Shown here piece by piece: positions 1 through 7,187 of a stretch of DNA of 64,000 nt. The DNA lies in contig NZ_JAKJSD010000009.1 in assembly GCF_029029505.1 (NCBI RefSeq), positions 108,320 to 172,319 on the forward strand. The letters are read 5' to 3'. The stretch's first letter is position 1, and every line of letters begins with the position of its first letter. The translations under genes and the position numbers were made by a program. The notes under the pieces are model-generated. The model saw only the letters and a program-made list of their open reading frames with translations, did no database searches and was not told where the DNA came from. This stretch comes from Ancylomarina sp. DW003. Lineage in GTDB: Bacteria; Bacteroidota; Bacteroidia; Bacteroidales; Marinifilaceae.

Positions 1-1659
1 AACAATACATCTATCGGAAATGAGACTCAGCTATTGGGAACCTCAATTGAGAATGGGTATTTAAGAATCGGAAAAATTGAGATTGGAGATAATTGCTTTG
101 TTGGCATTCACTCCTATATTGGCTTGAATACCCAGATGGTAAACAACTCGAGGCTTGGAGACATTTCAGCCCTGCAAGACAATGAACAGGTTAAAGCAGA
201 TGAATCACGGCAGGGGTCACCATCGGTAATAACGCAAGTTAATGTACCAAAGGGTAAATCATACAAGTCGAAACCCATCTTTTGGGGTACAATGCACCTG
301 TTTGCCATCTTCGCACTCTTCGCATTTCTTATGATTGCAGGTATGCCTTCAATCGTAACAATCAAGTTTGGTCTGGATTCCCCAAGCCTGTTAATCAAGA
401 TCGCCAGTATTCTTGTATCGGGTCCCTTGGCAGTGCTGTCTTTCTGTATTGCAGCAGTCCTAGTCAAAAAGATTGTTTTCAATAAAATTACCCCGGGAAC
501 GTATAAGACAGAGAGTTTGTTCTTTTTGCGCAAGTGGTTTGTCGATAGTATTATCAGACTAAGTGTGATGTTGGTGAAACCAGTATACACCACGATATTT
601 TTTCCTCATTGGTTAAGAATGCTGGGGGCTAAAGTTGGAAAGAATGCAGAAATATCAACCGTGTCACAATTCTCTCCTGAACTCATGATTATAGGCGATG
701 AGAGTTTCTTCGCCGATGGATCAATTATAGGCGGGAGACATTTTTACAATGGCTATATGGAAGTTTCCATTACAGAAATTGGCAATCGAAGTTTTGTGGG
801 TAACAGTGCCATTCTTCCTGTGGGAACAAGTATTGGAGACAACTGTTTGATAGGGGTATTGTCCGTTCCTCCTGTTATAAGCGGGAAAATTGAAGACCGT
901 ACTGATTGGTTGGGATCTCCATCCTTCAATCTTCCCAGAAGGCAAATTGTTAAAGGCTTTGATGATAAGGTTATTTTTAAACCGACTTTAAAATTATACA
1001 TACAAAGGTATTTGATTGATTTTCTACGAATCCTTATCCCATCCACAATTGAGATATTGGGTGTATTATTCACATTTTATACCGCTTATTTTCTTTATGA
1101 AACACAGGGTATTTATAGCATGCTTGGCTTATTGCCCTTAATTGCCCTCATGGTTGGAATTGCAAGCACACTCATTGTTGTTTTTGTTAAGTGGCTGCTA
1201 ATGGGACGAATAAGAGCGACCGTAAAACCACTGTGGTCAACATTTGTTTGGTTTAACGAAGCTGTAAACGGAGCTTACGAAAGTATAACGGCACAAATGC
1301 TTTCCCCTTTTATTGGAACACCATTTTTTGCCCCTTTTTTGCGTTTACTAGGGTGTAAGATTGGTAAAAATGTGCATATGGGTACAAGCCTGTTTTCAGA
1401 GTTTGATTTAGTTGAAATAGAGGACAATGTTAGTCTTAATGCAGGCGTTGTCATTCAAAATCATTTGTTCGAAGACAGAATAATGAAAGCTTCATCGCTG
1501 CGGATAAAAGAAGATTGCAATATTGGAAACATGTCCATCGTTTTATATGATTCCATCATTGACAGTAATACATCAGTCGCACCATTGTCATTGGTGATGA
1601 AGGGGGAGAAACTGCCTTCAAATTCGAAATGGATAGGTATCCCTTGTCAGGTTGTTTAA
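1..1659 (+). CDS. C-terminal part of a Pls/PosA-type non-ribosomal peptide synthetase (5' end outside window)
   Basis: The frame is open from base 1, so the gene enters from upstream; 552 codons are visible and the TTG at 34 is not a real start. The visible part alternates left-handed beta-helix hexapeptide stretches (about residues 1-60, 210-295 and 450-552) with four hydrophobic membrane segments (about 90-115, 130-160, 345-370 and 375-405). Motifs such as FVGNSAILPVGTSIGDN and DWLGSPSFNLPRRQ are those I know from the terminal domain of Pls/PosA-like synthetases, for example epsilon-poly-lysine synthetase, where the membrane-embedded C-terminal domains drive iterative condensation of one amino acid. 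The adenylation and carrier domains would lie upstream, unseen. The product cannot be predicted. Two decayed genes follow. Family assignment is fairly sure; polymer synthesis is inferred. Confidence 0.8.
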   Translation, partial: NNTSIGNETQLLGTSIENGYLRIGKIEIGDNCFVGIHSYIGLNTQMVNNSRLGDISALQDNEQVKADESRQGSPSVITQVNVPKGKSYKSKPIFWGTMHLFAIFALFAFLMIAGMPSIVTIKFGLDSPSLLIKIASILVSGPLAVLSFCIAAVLVKKIVFNKITPGTYKTESLFFLRKWFVDSIIRLSVMLVKPVYTTIFFPHWLRMLGAKVGKNAEISTVSQFSPELMIIGDESFFADGSIIGGRHFYNGYMEVSITEIGNRSFVGNSAILPVGTSIGDNCLIGVLSVPPVISGKIEDRTDWLGSPSFNLPRRQIVKGFDDKVIFKPTLKLYIQRYLIDFLRILIPSTIEILGVLFTFYTAYFLYETQGIYSMLGLLPLIALMVGIASTLIVVFVKWLLMGRIRATVKPLWSTFVWFNEAVNGAYESITAQMLSPFIGTPFFAPFLRLLGCKIGKNVHMGTSLFSEFDLVEIEDNVSLNAGVVIQNHLFEDRIMKASSLRIKEDCNIGNMSIVLYDSIIDSNTSVAPLSLVMKGEKLPSNSKWIGIPCQVV

Positions 1660-1660
1660 T

Positions 1661-1738
1661 GTGATGAAGGGAGCAGCAGGAAAGGCTGTTTATGGAGCCA
1701 AGGGAGCAAATGGCGTAGTGATAGTAACAACTAAATAA
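1661..1738 (+). pseudogene. Remnant of a TonB-plug-like C-terminal tail
   Basis: Two bases after the synthetase stop, a 25-codon stretch reads VMKGAAGKAVYGAKGANG followed by VVIVTTK and a stop. This is the end of the plug motif found in SusC-type receptors and in small lipoproteins or M56-type proteins that finish with such a tail. No upstream part of a plug protein is present, so it looks like the 3' stub left by a deletion that joined it to the synthetase gene. The lipoprotein at 44364-44885 has the same kind of motif intact. Confidence 0.6.
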
Positions 1739-1750
1739 GACCAATAATAT

Positions 1751-1975
1751 ATGGATCATTTAATAACACTGGCAGAATTTGCTACTTCAATTGAAATCAA
1801 GTACAATCTGTTAAAAGATTTGCTTGATTAGGCAGGAATAAAATATGTAGTTGTAAATGAAAATGCCAGAGATGTCGAACCATTTGCTATTACGTCATCT
1901 AATATTGCCATAGAGATTAAGATATTGGAATCGGATGCCGAGCAAGCTTTAAAGCTTCTTGAATCGATTTTATAA
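1751..1975 (+). pseudogene. DUF2007-like small protein interrupted by an amber codon
   Basis: From the ATG at 1751 the frame reads MDHLITLAEFATSIEIKYNL, then hits TAG at 1829-1831 (codon 27) and continues in the same frame as AGIKYVVVNENA and later SDAEQALKLLESIL to a TAA at 1973. This is the layout of DUF2007 (putative signal-transducing protein): a start with an ITLAxF-like strand, a helix, the GI-x-x-x-V strand and a closing AxxLL helix. At 74 codons including the stop it has the normal length. The damage is one codon, so recent inactivation, readthrough or a base-call error are all possible. A terminator follows directly. Confidence 0.65.
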
Positions 1976-1988
1976 TTACAAAAAAATA

Positions 1989-2016
1989 CCCCCTATTATT
2001 GAAGTTAAATAGGGGG
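1989..2016. terminator. Intrinsic terminator between the DUF2007 remnant and htrA
   Basis: A perfect 9-bp stem (CCCCCTATT at 1989-1997 with AATAGGGGG at 2008-2016) and a 10-base loop. It is flanked by A-rich sequence on the left and CTTTATTA on the right, so it can serve both convergent transcripts. Confidence 0.75.
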
Positions 2017-2037
2017 CTTTATTAATCATGGCAATGA

Positions 2038-3552
2038 TTAATCGAGACCAAAAGCGTAATAATAATTTCCAGGGTAGTTTTCATAAATACCAGAAAGCAT
2101 GATACCATCTTCTTTTTGGTTAATGTATTTTTTGAAATCCTCAATGCCACCAACTTTTTTATTATCTACACGAGTGATAATAAAGCCTTCTTTCATGTTG
2201 GTTTGTCGTTTGATAATACCTGAATGAATTTGACTGACACGTATACCTGTTGTGATATTTAATTTATCGAGCTCTTTATTGTCAAGTTGTTCAAGTTCTA
2301 AGCCCAGTCGACTTAAAATCTGATTCTTACCTTGTTTGTTAAGACTGGTTTTGCCTTTTTCATTTCTTAGGGTAATGGTAAAGTTTTTGCTTTTACCAAA
2401 TCGATCAATTTCCAAGTTCATTTTATCACCAGGACGATGTCTGGCAACAAGCTCCATAAGCTCGGCGGTTGATTTTGTTCTAATATCATTTACTTTTATT
2501 ATAACGTCACCTTCTTTGATACCAACATCGGCAGCTGCACTATTTTGTGGCAGGCTATCGATGTATACGCCTTCGGTTACTTTTAGTTCTTTTTCTTTTG
2601 CAAAATTGCCATCAATATTTCGAATGAGAATACCAAGATAGCCTCGTTGCACAAAACCAAATTCCATAAGGTCAGCTATAACTTTGTTAACTATATTAGA
2701 AGGGACCGCAAATCCATAGCCCGAATAAGCTCCTGTAGGACTTGCAATCGCAGTGTTGATTCCGACCAACCCACCTTTTAAATCGACCAAAGCACCGCCA
2801 CTATTTCCTGGATTAATCGCAGCATCGGTCTGAATAAAGGATTCAATAGCACTTCGGTTTTGCAGAATATTAATGTTTCTGCTTTTTGCGCTTACAATTC
2901 CTGCTGTCACGGTTGAGTTCAGGTTAAACGGATTACCCACTGCAAGTACCCATTCACCCACTTCGATTTTATCGGAATCGACAAATGGAATGTAAGTCAG
3001 GTTCTTTTCTTTAATTTGTAATAAGGCCAAATCGGTTGTAGGATCGGTTCCAACAACTTTGGCTTTATAAATCCGATTATCATGTAAACTGATTTCTACA
3101 TCATCGGCACCATCTATAACATGGTTGTTGGTTACGATATAACCATCTGGATTAATAATAACACCTGAGCCTGTTCCTATTCTGGCCTGCGGTCCTCTTT
3201 TCTTAGGATTTTGAGGCTGAATACGTGAGTGCGGACCGAAGAACTCTCTAAGAAAATCATCTTGGAAAAAGTCTCTGAAAGGCGATGGAGTCTGTTCAAA
3301 TTTTTGAGATCTTCTAACTTGTGTCGATTTAATATGAACAACAGCATCCATTACTTTTTTGGAAACATCGGTGAATTGTAGGGGGGTGGTTTCACCATTT
3401 TTGGTGACCGAATAACTTGTTCCATGTACAGGAGTTTTGGTAATGTGTTCGATTTGGATTGATTTGTCTTGTTCAACCAATAACAAAAAGCCTCCTAAAG
3501 TTACAACGCTTCCAATAATTGCGGATAAAAGTAGTAAGCTGAATTTTTTCAT
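2038..3552 (-). CDS. degP: HtrA/DegP-family periplasmic serine protease
   Basis: Trypsin-like protease-chaperone that degrades or refolds damaged envelope proteins. The 504-residue product has an N-terminal signal or anchor segment (about residues 4-26) and a protease domain with the triad His144 (TNNHVIDG), Asp174 (TTDLALL) and Ser251 (GNSGGALVD). A first PDZ domain (about 290-385) and a shorter second PDZ-like domain (about 410-500) follow. The length matches DegP/DegQ of Bacteroidota. The ATG at 3552 is followed directly by the signal sequence. The neighbour on the same strand upstream is Hsp20, separated by 138 bases that hold a hairpin, so the pair makes a protein quality-control cluster but probably not one transcript. 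Gene-level choice between degP and degQ is open. Confidence 0.93.
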   Translation of the reverse strand: MKKFSLLLLSAIIGSVVTLGGFLLLVEQDKSIQIEHITKTPVHGTSYSVTKNGETTPLQFTDVSKKVMDAVVHIKSTQVRRSQKFEQTPSPFRDFFQDDFLREFFGPHSRIQPQNPKKRGPQARIGTGSGVIINPDGYIVTNNHVIDGADDVEISLHDNRIYKAKVVGTDPTTDLALLQIKEKNLTYIPFVDSDKIEVGEWVLAVGNPFNLNSTVTAGIVSAKSRNINILQNRSAIESFIQTDAAINPGNSGGALVDLKGGLVGINTAIASPTGAYSGYGFAVPSNIVNKVIADLMEFGFVQRGYLGILIRNIDGNFAKEKELKVTEGVYIDSLPQNSAAADVGIKEGDVIIKVNDIRTKSTAELMELVARHRPGDKMNLEIDRFGKSKNFTITLRNEKGKTSLNKQGKNQILSRLGLELEQLDNKELDKLNITTGIRVSQIHSGIIKRQTNMKEGFIITRVDNKKVGGIEDFKKYINQKEDGIMLSGIYENYPGNYYYAFGLD

Positions 3553-3658
3553 TTTAGTTTACTTTTTAATGATTTATAAGAATATATTTTGATTTTTTAT
3601 ACTTCGGTATTATAGGCGTTTAAGTGTAGTAATTGTATTGAAACTGGATAAATAATTT

Positions 3659-3685
3659 GAGGGGCAGGCATATAGTCCGCCCCTC
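3659..3685. terminator. GC-rich hairpin downstream of hsp20
   Basis: A 7-bp perfect GC-rich stem (GAGGGGC at 3659-3665 with GCCCCTC at 3679-3685). It lies 6 bases past the end of the hsp20 gene and between it and htrA. The T-rich stretch is on the plus-strand side (ACTTTTTATTT), while the minus-strand side reads CAAATTATTTA, so it is a moderate terminator for hsp20. Confidence 0.5.
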
Positions 3686-3690
3686 ACTTT

Positions 3691-4134
3691 TTATTTAATT
3701 GAAATGATGCGTGACGATTTAACTTGTGTTTTTGCTTTTTTGGGAAGTTTAATATGTAGGATACCTTCCTCGTATTTTGCAGAAATATGATCACCATCAA
3801 TCAGATCTACCGGAAGTTGGAATGATCTGTGAAAGGACTGGTATGAAAATTCTTTACGCGAATATTTCCCATCATTACTTTCTGTTTCTTTTTTTATTTC
3901 AGAAGAAATATTGAGTTGGTTATTGTCCAGACTAATATTGAAGTCCTTTTTATTCATACCTGGAGCAGCAACTTCAATTGAGTATTCTTGATTGTCTTCG
4001 CGAACATTAACTGCTGGAAGCGTTGTGTTAGTGACCGAGAAGTTTGAATTGTTCCAATCCATCCAATCTCTGGAGAAGAAATTGTCAAATAAGGATGGAA
4101 TTAAATTACCTGAGTTTCTTTTTACTAGTGTCAT
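3691..4134 (-). CDS. Small heat-shock protein, Hsp20/alpha-crystallin family
   Basis: ATP-independent holdase that keeps unfolded proteins soluble until refolding. The 147-residue protein has a short N-terminal region (1-37), an alpha-crystallin domain (about 38-131) with the family signature around AKYEEGILHIKLPK at 119-132, and a C-terminal I-S-I motif at 144-146. That motif normally docks into a neighbouring subunit during oligomer assembly. The length is typical. The start is fixed by a full Shine-Dalgarno sequence seven bases before the ATG, unusual in this phylum. A long dyad lies further upstream and may be its operator. The protease gene htrA follows on the same strand. Confidence 0.93.
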   Translation of the reverse strand: MTLVKRNSGNLIPSLFDNFFSRDWMDWNNSNFSVTNTTLPAVNVREDNQEYSIEVAAPGMNKKDFNISLDNNQLNISSEIKKETESNDGKYSRKEFSYQSFHRSFQLPVDLIDGDHISAKYEEGILHIKLPKKAKTQVKSSRIISIK

Positions 4135-4140
4135 GATATG

Positions 4141-4148
4141 TCCTCCTT
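4141..4148 (-). promoter_or_regulatory. Strong Shine-Dalgarno site of hsp20
   Basis: Read on the minus strand, AAGGAGGA lies seven bases before the hsp20 ATG. Most genes in this window have no such site, as is usual for Bacteroidota, so this suggests a message translated at a high rate or one whose ribosome site is itself regulated. Confidence 0.7.
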
Positions 4149-4181
4149 AATTAAATTATAGAGATTATTAATTAATAATCA

Positions 4182-4234
4182 ATTCGATTTAAAAATATTG
4201 GAATCGCGATTCGTTAATATTCGATCAAATCCAA
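4182..4234. promoter_or_regulatory. Extended dyad upstream of hsp20, candidate operator
   Basis: The core GAATCGCGATTC at 4201-4212 is a perfect 12-bp palindrome. The arms continue symmetrically with ATATT and ATTnGATTT blocks on both sides, giving a dyad of about 53 bases centred at 4206/4207. It lies 48-100 bases upstream of the hsp20 ATG. It does not match CIRCE (TTAGCACTC-N9-GAGTGCTAA). A repressor or heat-shock activator site is an inference. Confidence 0.4.
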
Positions 4235-4435
4235 TGCCAAAAAAAGATAATTGATATGTTAGTTGTTTTTAAATGTGTTGATTGTTAGTATTTTGGTGTG
4301 ATTTGCTTGAGGTGGTGTTATATCGAATTGTAGTGTGAAAAAATGTCATTATGAATTCGATTTTTAAGTTTCAAATGTCAAAATGTCGGATTTAATTTAA
4401 TTGAAAAGTAAAAATGACATTTAGTAAGGTTGAGG

Positions 4436-4476
4436 TATATTTGTTTTTTAGAATCATAAATAAGGAGGTATAGATT
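4436..4476 (+). promoter_or_regulatory. Candidate promoter box and Shine-Dalgarno site before the unknown gene
   Basis: TATATTTG at 4436-4443 is an exact match to the Bacteroidota -7 consensus TAnnTTTG. About 19 bases on, AAGGAGGT at 4462-4469 is a full Shine-Dalgarno sequence, seven bases before GTG at 4477. Upstream, ATGTCATT-like and AATGACAT-like inverted copies (about 4344-4421) may bind a regulator. No good -33 box is seen. Confidence 0.4.
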
Positions 4477-4590
4477 GTGGAAGCTGTTTCATCTAGTTTG
4501 ATTTTCATTAATTATTTCAAATGCAAAGGTTTTCGTTGGTATCCCTTTAAAATCAGGCAGTCTGTAATGATTCAGATTAAAAGGATTTGA
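4477..4590 (+). CDS. Possible 37-codon leader ORF
   Basis: A GTG start seven bases after a full Shine-Dalgarno site opens a 37-codon frame (VEAVSSSLIFINYFK at its start). Its TGA stop overlaps a TTG codon of the next gene's frame at 4587, an arrangement that would allow translational coupling. The peptide resembles nothing I know and the composition is not clearly coding, so it may be a leader or chance. Confidence 0.2.
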   Translation: MEAVSSSLIFINYFKCKGFRWYPFKIRQSVMIQIKRI

Positions 4591-4634
4591 CTATCTTTAA
4601 TTTCCGTAAGGTAATTCTCACTAATAAAAAGCGA

Positions 4635-6098
4635 ATGATAGAAGAAATTGTAACGGTTCACGATAAATTTTCGGTGGAGATTAAAATGGGCTACGAGGCT
4701 CGTAAAGATCGTAAGGTGAATGAATTTTCAGTAAAGACTTGGTTGTTTATTCCAAGCAAACTGGATATCAATTCATCTACCTATAAGAAAGAGGACTTTT
4801 ATAATGATTTTAATTCCAATATTCGCCTGATAACACCGCCATATTCTCTTAGGGAAATTGCTCAAACTGAGAGTGCTGTTTTCTCCTATTTGAAAGAAGC
4901 TTTTCAGAAGGTAGCCAATTACCCAAATTCGAAGAATGAGGCCAATTACGAGTATCATATTCGAATGTTTCATTCCATTTTGAAATCGGCATTGCGTCGA
5001 GAGATTCAGCATATGCTGAAAAATGGGATGGATGACGATAGGCGTTTCCTGATTGAGAAGTATCTTGAAGATATTAGGACGATTGCCGAGCAGTATCGCA
5101 ATTTGCGTCGCATTGTTAGCGTGTCTACCATACAAAAGGAAATGTTCGATTACTATTTGTTTGGCGATGAGTTTATGTCCAATCAATTTGAGCAGCACTC
5201 GTATTACTTACATCGTGGCTTGAAGAAAATGTATCCCGATGATTTAGCTAGCAGTAAGGAAGATATTCTAAACCTGATTAGAGATGAGATTGCATACAAG
5301 CGGTCGAAAGGTTATTTGGTTGTTGAGAAAGATTCGCAAGATAGAAACCGCTGGTTGGTTCATCGCCGGAGTGTGTTTAATAAATATTTCGAAGGGCAAC
5401 TTTTATTGAACTCTCGAAAGAAAAAGGAGGGACTTTTTGTGATGCAATTACTTTATAGTATTGCTGCAGGAATGGCTATGATTATTGGTGCTGGATTGAC
5501 TTTCTTCTTTCAAAAGAGCCTGGGTGGTTTCACAATTCCCTTATACGTTGCTCTGGTGATTATTTATATGCTAAAAGATAGAATCAAAGATTTGAGTCGT
5601 CTCTACTTGGTAGGAAAAATTAACAAACGCTTTTTCGATCACAAAACGGTGATTCGAGTAAAAGGGGATGAGAAAATAGGATGGTGTAAGGAGAGTTTTG
5701 ATTTCGTAAAGGAAGACTCAGTTCCTTTGCGTGTGATGAAACATCGTAACCGTTCTCGAATTATCGATATTGAGAGCAGGGGCGTAGGTGAGAAGATTGT
5801 CTTCTATCGTAAATTGCTTCGCTTGGATCAGAAAGCACTGGATAATTCCTATGGTAATTATAACATTACAGGTGTTGCGGATATTATCCGTTTCAACGTG
5901 TCTCGCTTTATCCAAAAAATGGATAACCCTGAGATTCCTCTTTATTATTTGGACGATGATGAGTTTGAAAAACTATCAGGAGAAAAGGTTTATTTTATAA
6001 ACATGGTTCTTCGTTTTAAACTCGATGATGAAACAAGCTATCGTCGTTATCGTATTATCTTTAACCGAAGAGGAATTAAGAAGGTGGAGAAGGTATAA
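4635..6098 (+). CDS. Unknown protein with a central two-helix membrane hairpin
   Basis: I do not recognise the family. I take the ATG at 4635 (MIEEIVTVHDKF, 487 residues); the frame also has a TTG at 4587 overlapping a leader ORF stop. The protein has a soluble, charged N-terminal part of about 270 residues rich in helices, two adjacent hydrophobic segments (roughly 273-293 and 300-318), and a soluble C-terminal part of about 170 residues with alternating basic and hydrophobic stretches ending in RRYRIIFNRRGIKKVEKV. There is no signal peptide, so both soluble parts are probably cytoplasmic with a short hairpin in the inner membrane. It stands alone: hsp20 diverges upstream and a riboswitch region follows. 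Base composition matches the neighbours. Function cannot be assigned. Confidence 0.8.
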   Translation: MIEEIVTVHDKFSVEIKMGYEARKDRKVNEFSVKTWLFIPSKLDINSSTYKKEDFYNDFNSNIRLITPPYSLREIAQTESAVFSYLKEAFQKVANYPNSKNEANYEYHIRMFHSILKSALRREIQHMLKNGMDDDRRFLIEKYLEDIRTIAEQYRNLRRIVSVSTIQKEMFDYYLFGDEFMSNQFEQHSYYLHRGLKKMYPDDLASSKEDILNLIRDEIAYKRSKGYLVVEKDSQDRNRWLVHRRSVFNKYFEGQLLLNSRKKKEGLFVMQLLYSIAAGMAMIIGAGLTFFFQKSLGGFTIPLYVALVIIYMLKDRIKDLSRLYLVGKINKRFFDHKTVIRVKGDEKIGWCKESFDFVKEDSVPLRVMKHRNRSRIIDIESRGVGEKIVFYRKLLRLDQKALDNSYGNYNITGVADIIRFNVSRFIQKMDNPEIPLYYLDDDEFEKLSGEKVYFINMVLRFKLDDETSYRRYRIIFNRRGIKKVEKV

Positions 6099-6288
6099 AA
6101 TAGAGTTCTCCAACTAGATTTAGAATAATATTTGAAAGCGATTTTCATCAATGTGGAATCGTTTTTTTTTTGATAAATTTCGGATTGCCTTGGAACATGA
6201 TTTAGCAATAATTATAATAAAAATCAACACTTGTAAGATTCAGATTCATAGTCTGATGTCGTTTTGTTTTTAATTTACTTGAATTTTG

Positions 6289-6321
6289 TTTGGAATTCAT
6301 CTAGATTATTAACTAGATTTA
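6289..6321 (+). promoter_or_regulatory. Candidate Bacteroidota promoter before the first B12 riboswitch
   Basis: TTTG at 6289-6292 and TAGATTTA at 6314-6321 fit the -33 (TTTG) and -7 (TAnnTTTG, one mismatch) elements with a 21-base spacer. Transcription would start about 6330, just before the riboswitch aptamer. Confidence 0.4.
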
Positions 6322-6329
6322 CACTCGTA

Positions 6330-6545
6330 TTATGGTTCTTGTTTATCTCGTCTGAGAGAACAGGATGAAAAGGGAATCCGGTTAGAATCCGGAGCTGTCC
6401 CCGCAGCTGTAAGCCTTGTGAATTTTAAGCCCTCTTTATGATCACTTTTCACATTTTGTGGATGGGAAGATCGCTTAAAATAAGGTGAGCCAGAAGACCT
6501 GCCATGGTAATTTGTATTTCGTAGCTTTCGGGTGAAAGGCGAAGA
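6330..6545 (+). ncRNA. Cobalamin riboswitch 1 (of a tandem pair)
   Basis: The conserved aptamer parts are all visible: GATGAAAAGGGAATCCGG from 6364, the repeat GAATCCGGAGCTGTCCCCGC, the CAGCTGTAAGC block, the GATGGGAAGA element at 6461-6470, and the B12 box GAGCCAGAAGACCTGCC ending at 6503. A short stem CTTTC/GAAAG (6525-6529/6534-6538) follows and may belong to the expression platform. Adenosyl- or methylcobalamin binding normally blocks expression of uptake genes downstream. No large gene follows it before a second riboswitch. Confidence 0.93.
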
Positions 6546-6930
6546 AGGAGCAGTGTCCCTTTCTTTAAAATTCCCAATGCTACCATTAATTCATTAAAAC
6601 TAAAAAGTGATGAACATTGATGGAGCTGGACAATTATTTAAGGTCCAGAATAAACTTAATCAAATGCCGGCTTATTTCCTGCATCGTATTTCTATGTCTT
6701 ATCTACAGGTTTACTTTCCTCCTGGAAACTAATTACTGTCATTTTATATTTTCTCTACTCATAAGTTTATGACATCGTGTTCAATGAAACATGCGAAGAT
6801 TGTCAATTCTTAATCGGCAAGCTTAAATTGTCTTGCTTGTAAGTGCTTGACTTAATCTTGTTTTAAAGAATCTGTGTTTAGATGAATGAACTTGATTGAG
6901 ATACGAGAAATATATCATGTTTGTTAAAAT
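6546..6930 (+). other. Spacer between the two B12 riboswitches
   Basis: This 385-base stretch holds no recognisable gene. A 40-codon frame (6610-6732, MNIDGAGQLFKVQNKLNQMP onward) begins where the first regulated gene would be expected, but it contains a CTGGAC/GTCCAG stem (6626-6631/6643-6648) and resembles nothing known. A candidate promoter for the second riboswitch (TTG at 6892-6894, CATGTTTG at 6916-6923) ends it. It may be the scar of a deleted B12-controlled gene. Confidence 0.4.
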
Positions 6931-7155
6931 ATTGGTGTTTGTTTCAAACAATCGTTTGAGCGAATGAAAAGGGAATTCGGTGTGAATCCGAAACAGTACC
7001 CGCTGCTGTATTTCTCGTATATATTCAAATCTACCTCCGCCACTGTTATATTTCTAAGCTGAGTTTAGAAAACTGATGGGAAGGCCTTTGAAAATGAGAT
7101 GAGTCAGAAGACCTGCCAAAATATAATCGTTGAATTTTCGGGTTGTAAAATTCAA
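6931..7155 (+). ncRNA. Cobalamin riboswitch 2 (of a tandem pair)
   Basis: The second complete aptamer has GAATGAAAAGGGAATTCGG from 6961, GTGAATCCGAAACAGTACCC, CGCTGCTGTA, CCGCCACTG near 7035, GATGGGAAGGC at 7074-7084 and the B12 box GAGTCAGAAGACCTGCC ending at 7117. A 7-bp stem (GAATTTT 7132-7138 with AAAATTC 7147-7153) comes next, 34 bases before the ATG of the first operon gene, so translation control is plausible. It differs clearly in sequence from riboswitch 1, so it is not a recent copy of it. Confidence 0.93.
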
Positions 7156-7187
7156 TTTTCTATTTATTTTTTATACATAAAATTGTT

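Noticed and set aside
114..593. A 159-codon minus-strand frame within the synthetase gene
   Set aside because: It is the shadow of a well-supported coding sequence, with no family-like sequence or start context.
4182..4234. CIRCE operator for HrcA in front of hsp20
   Set aside because: The dyad lacks TTAGCACTC/GAGTGCTAA, so it cannot be called CIRCE.
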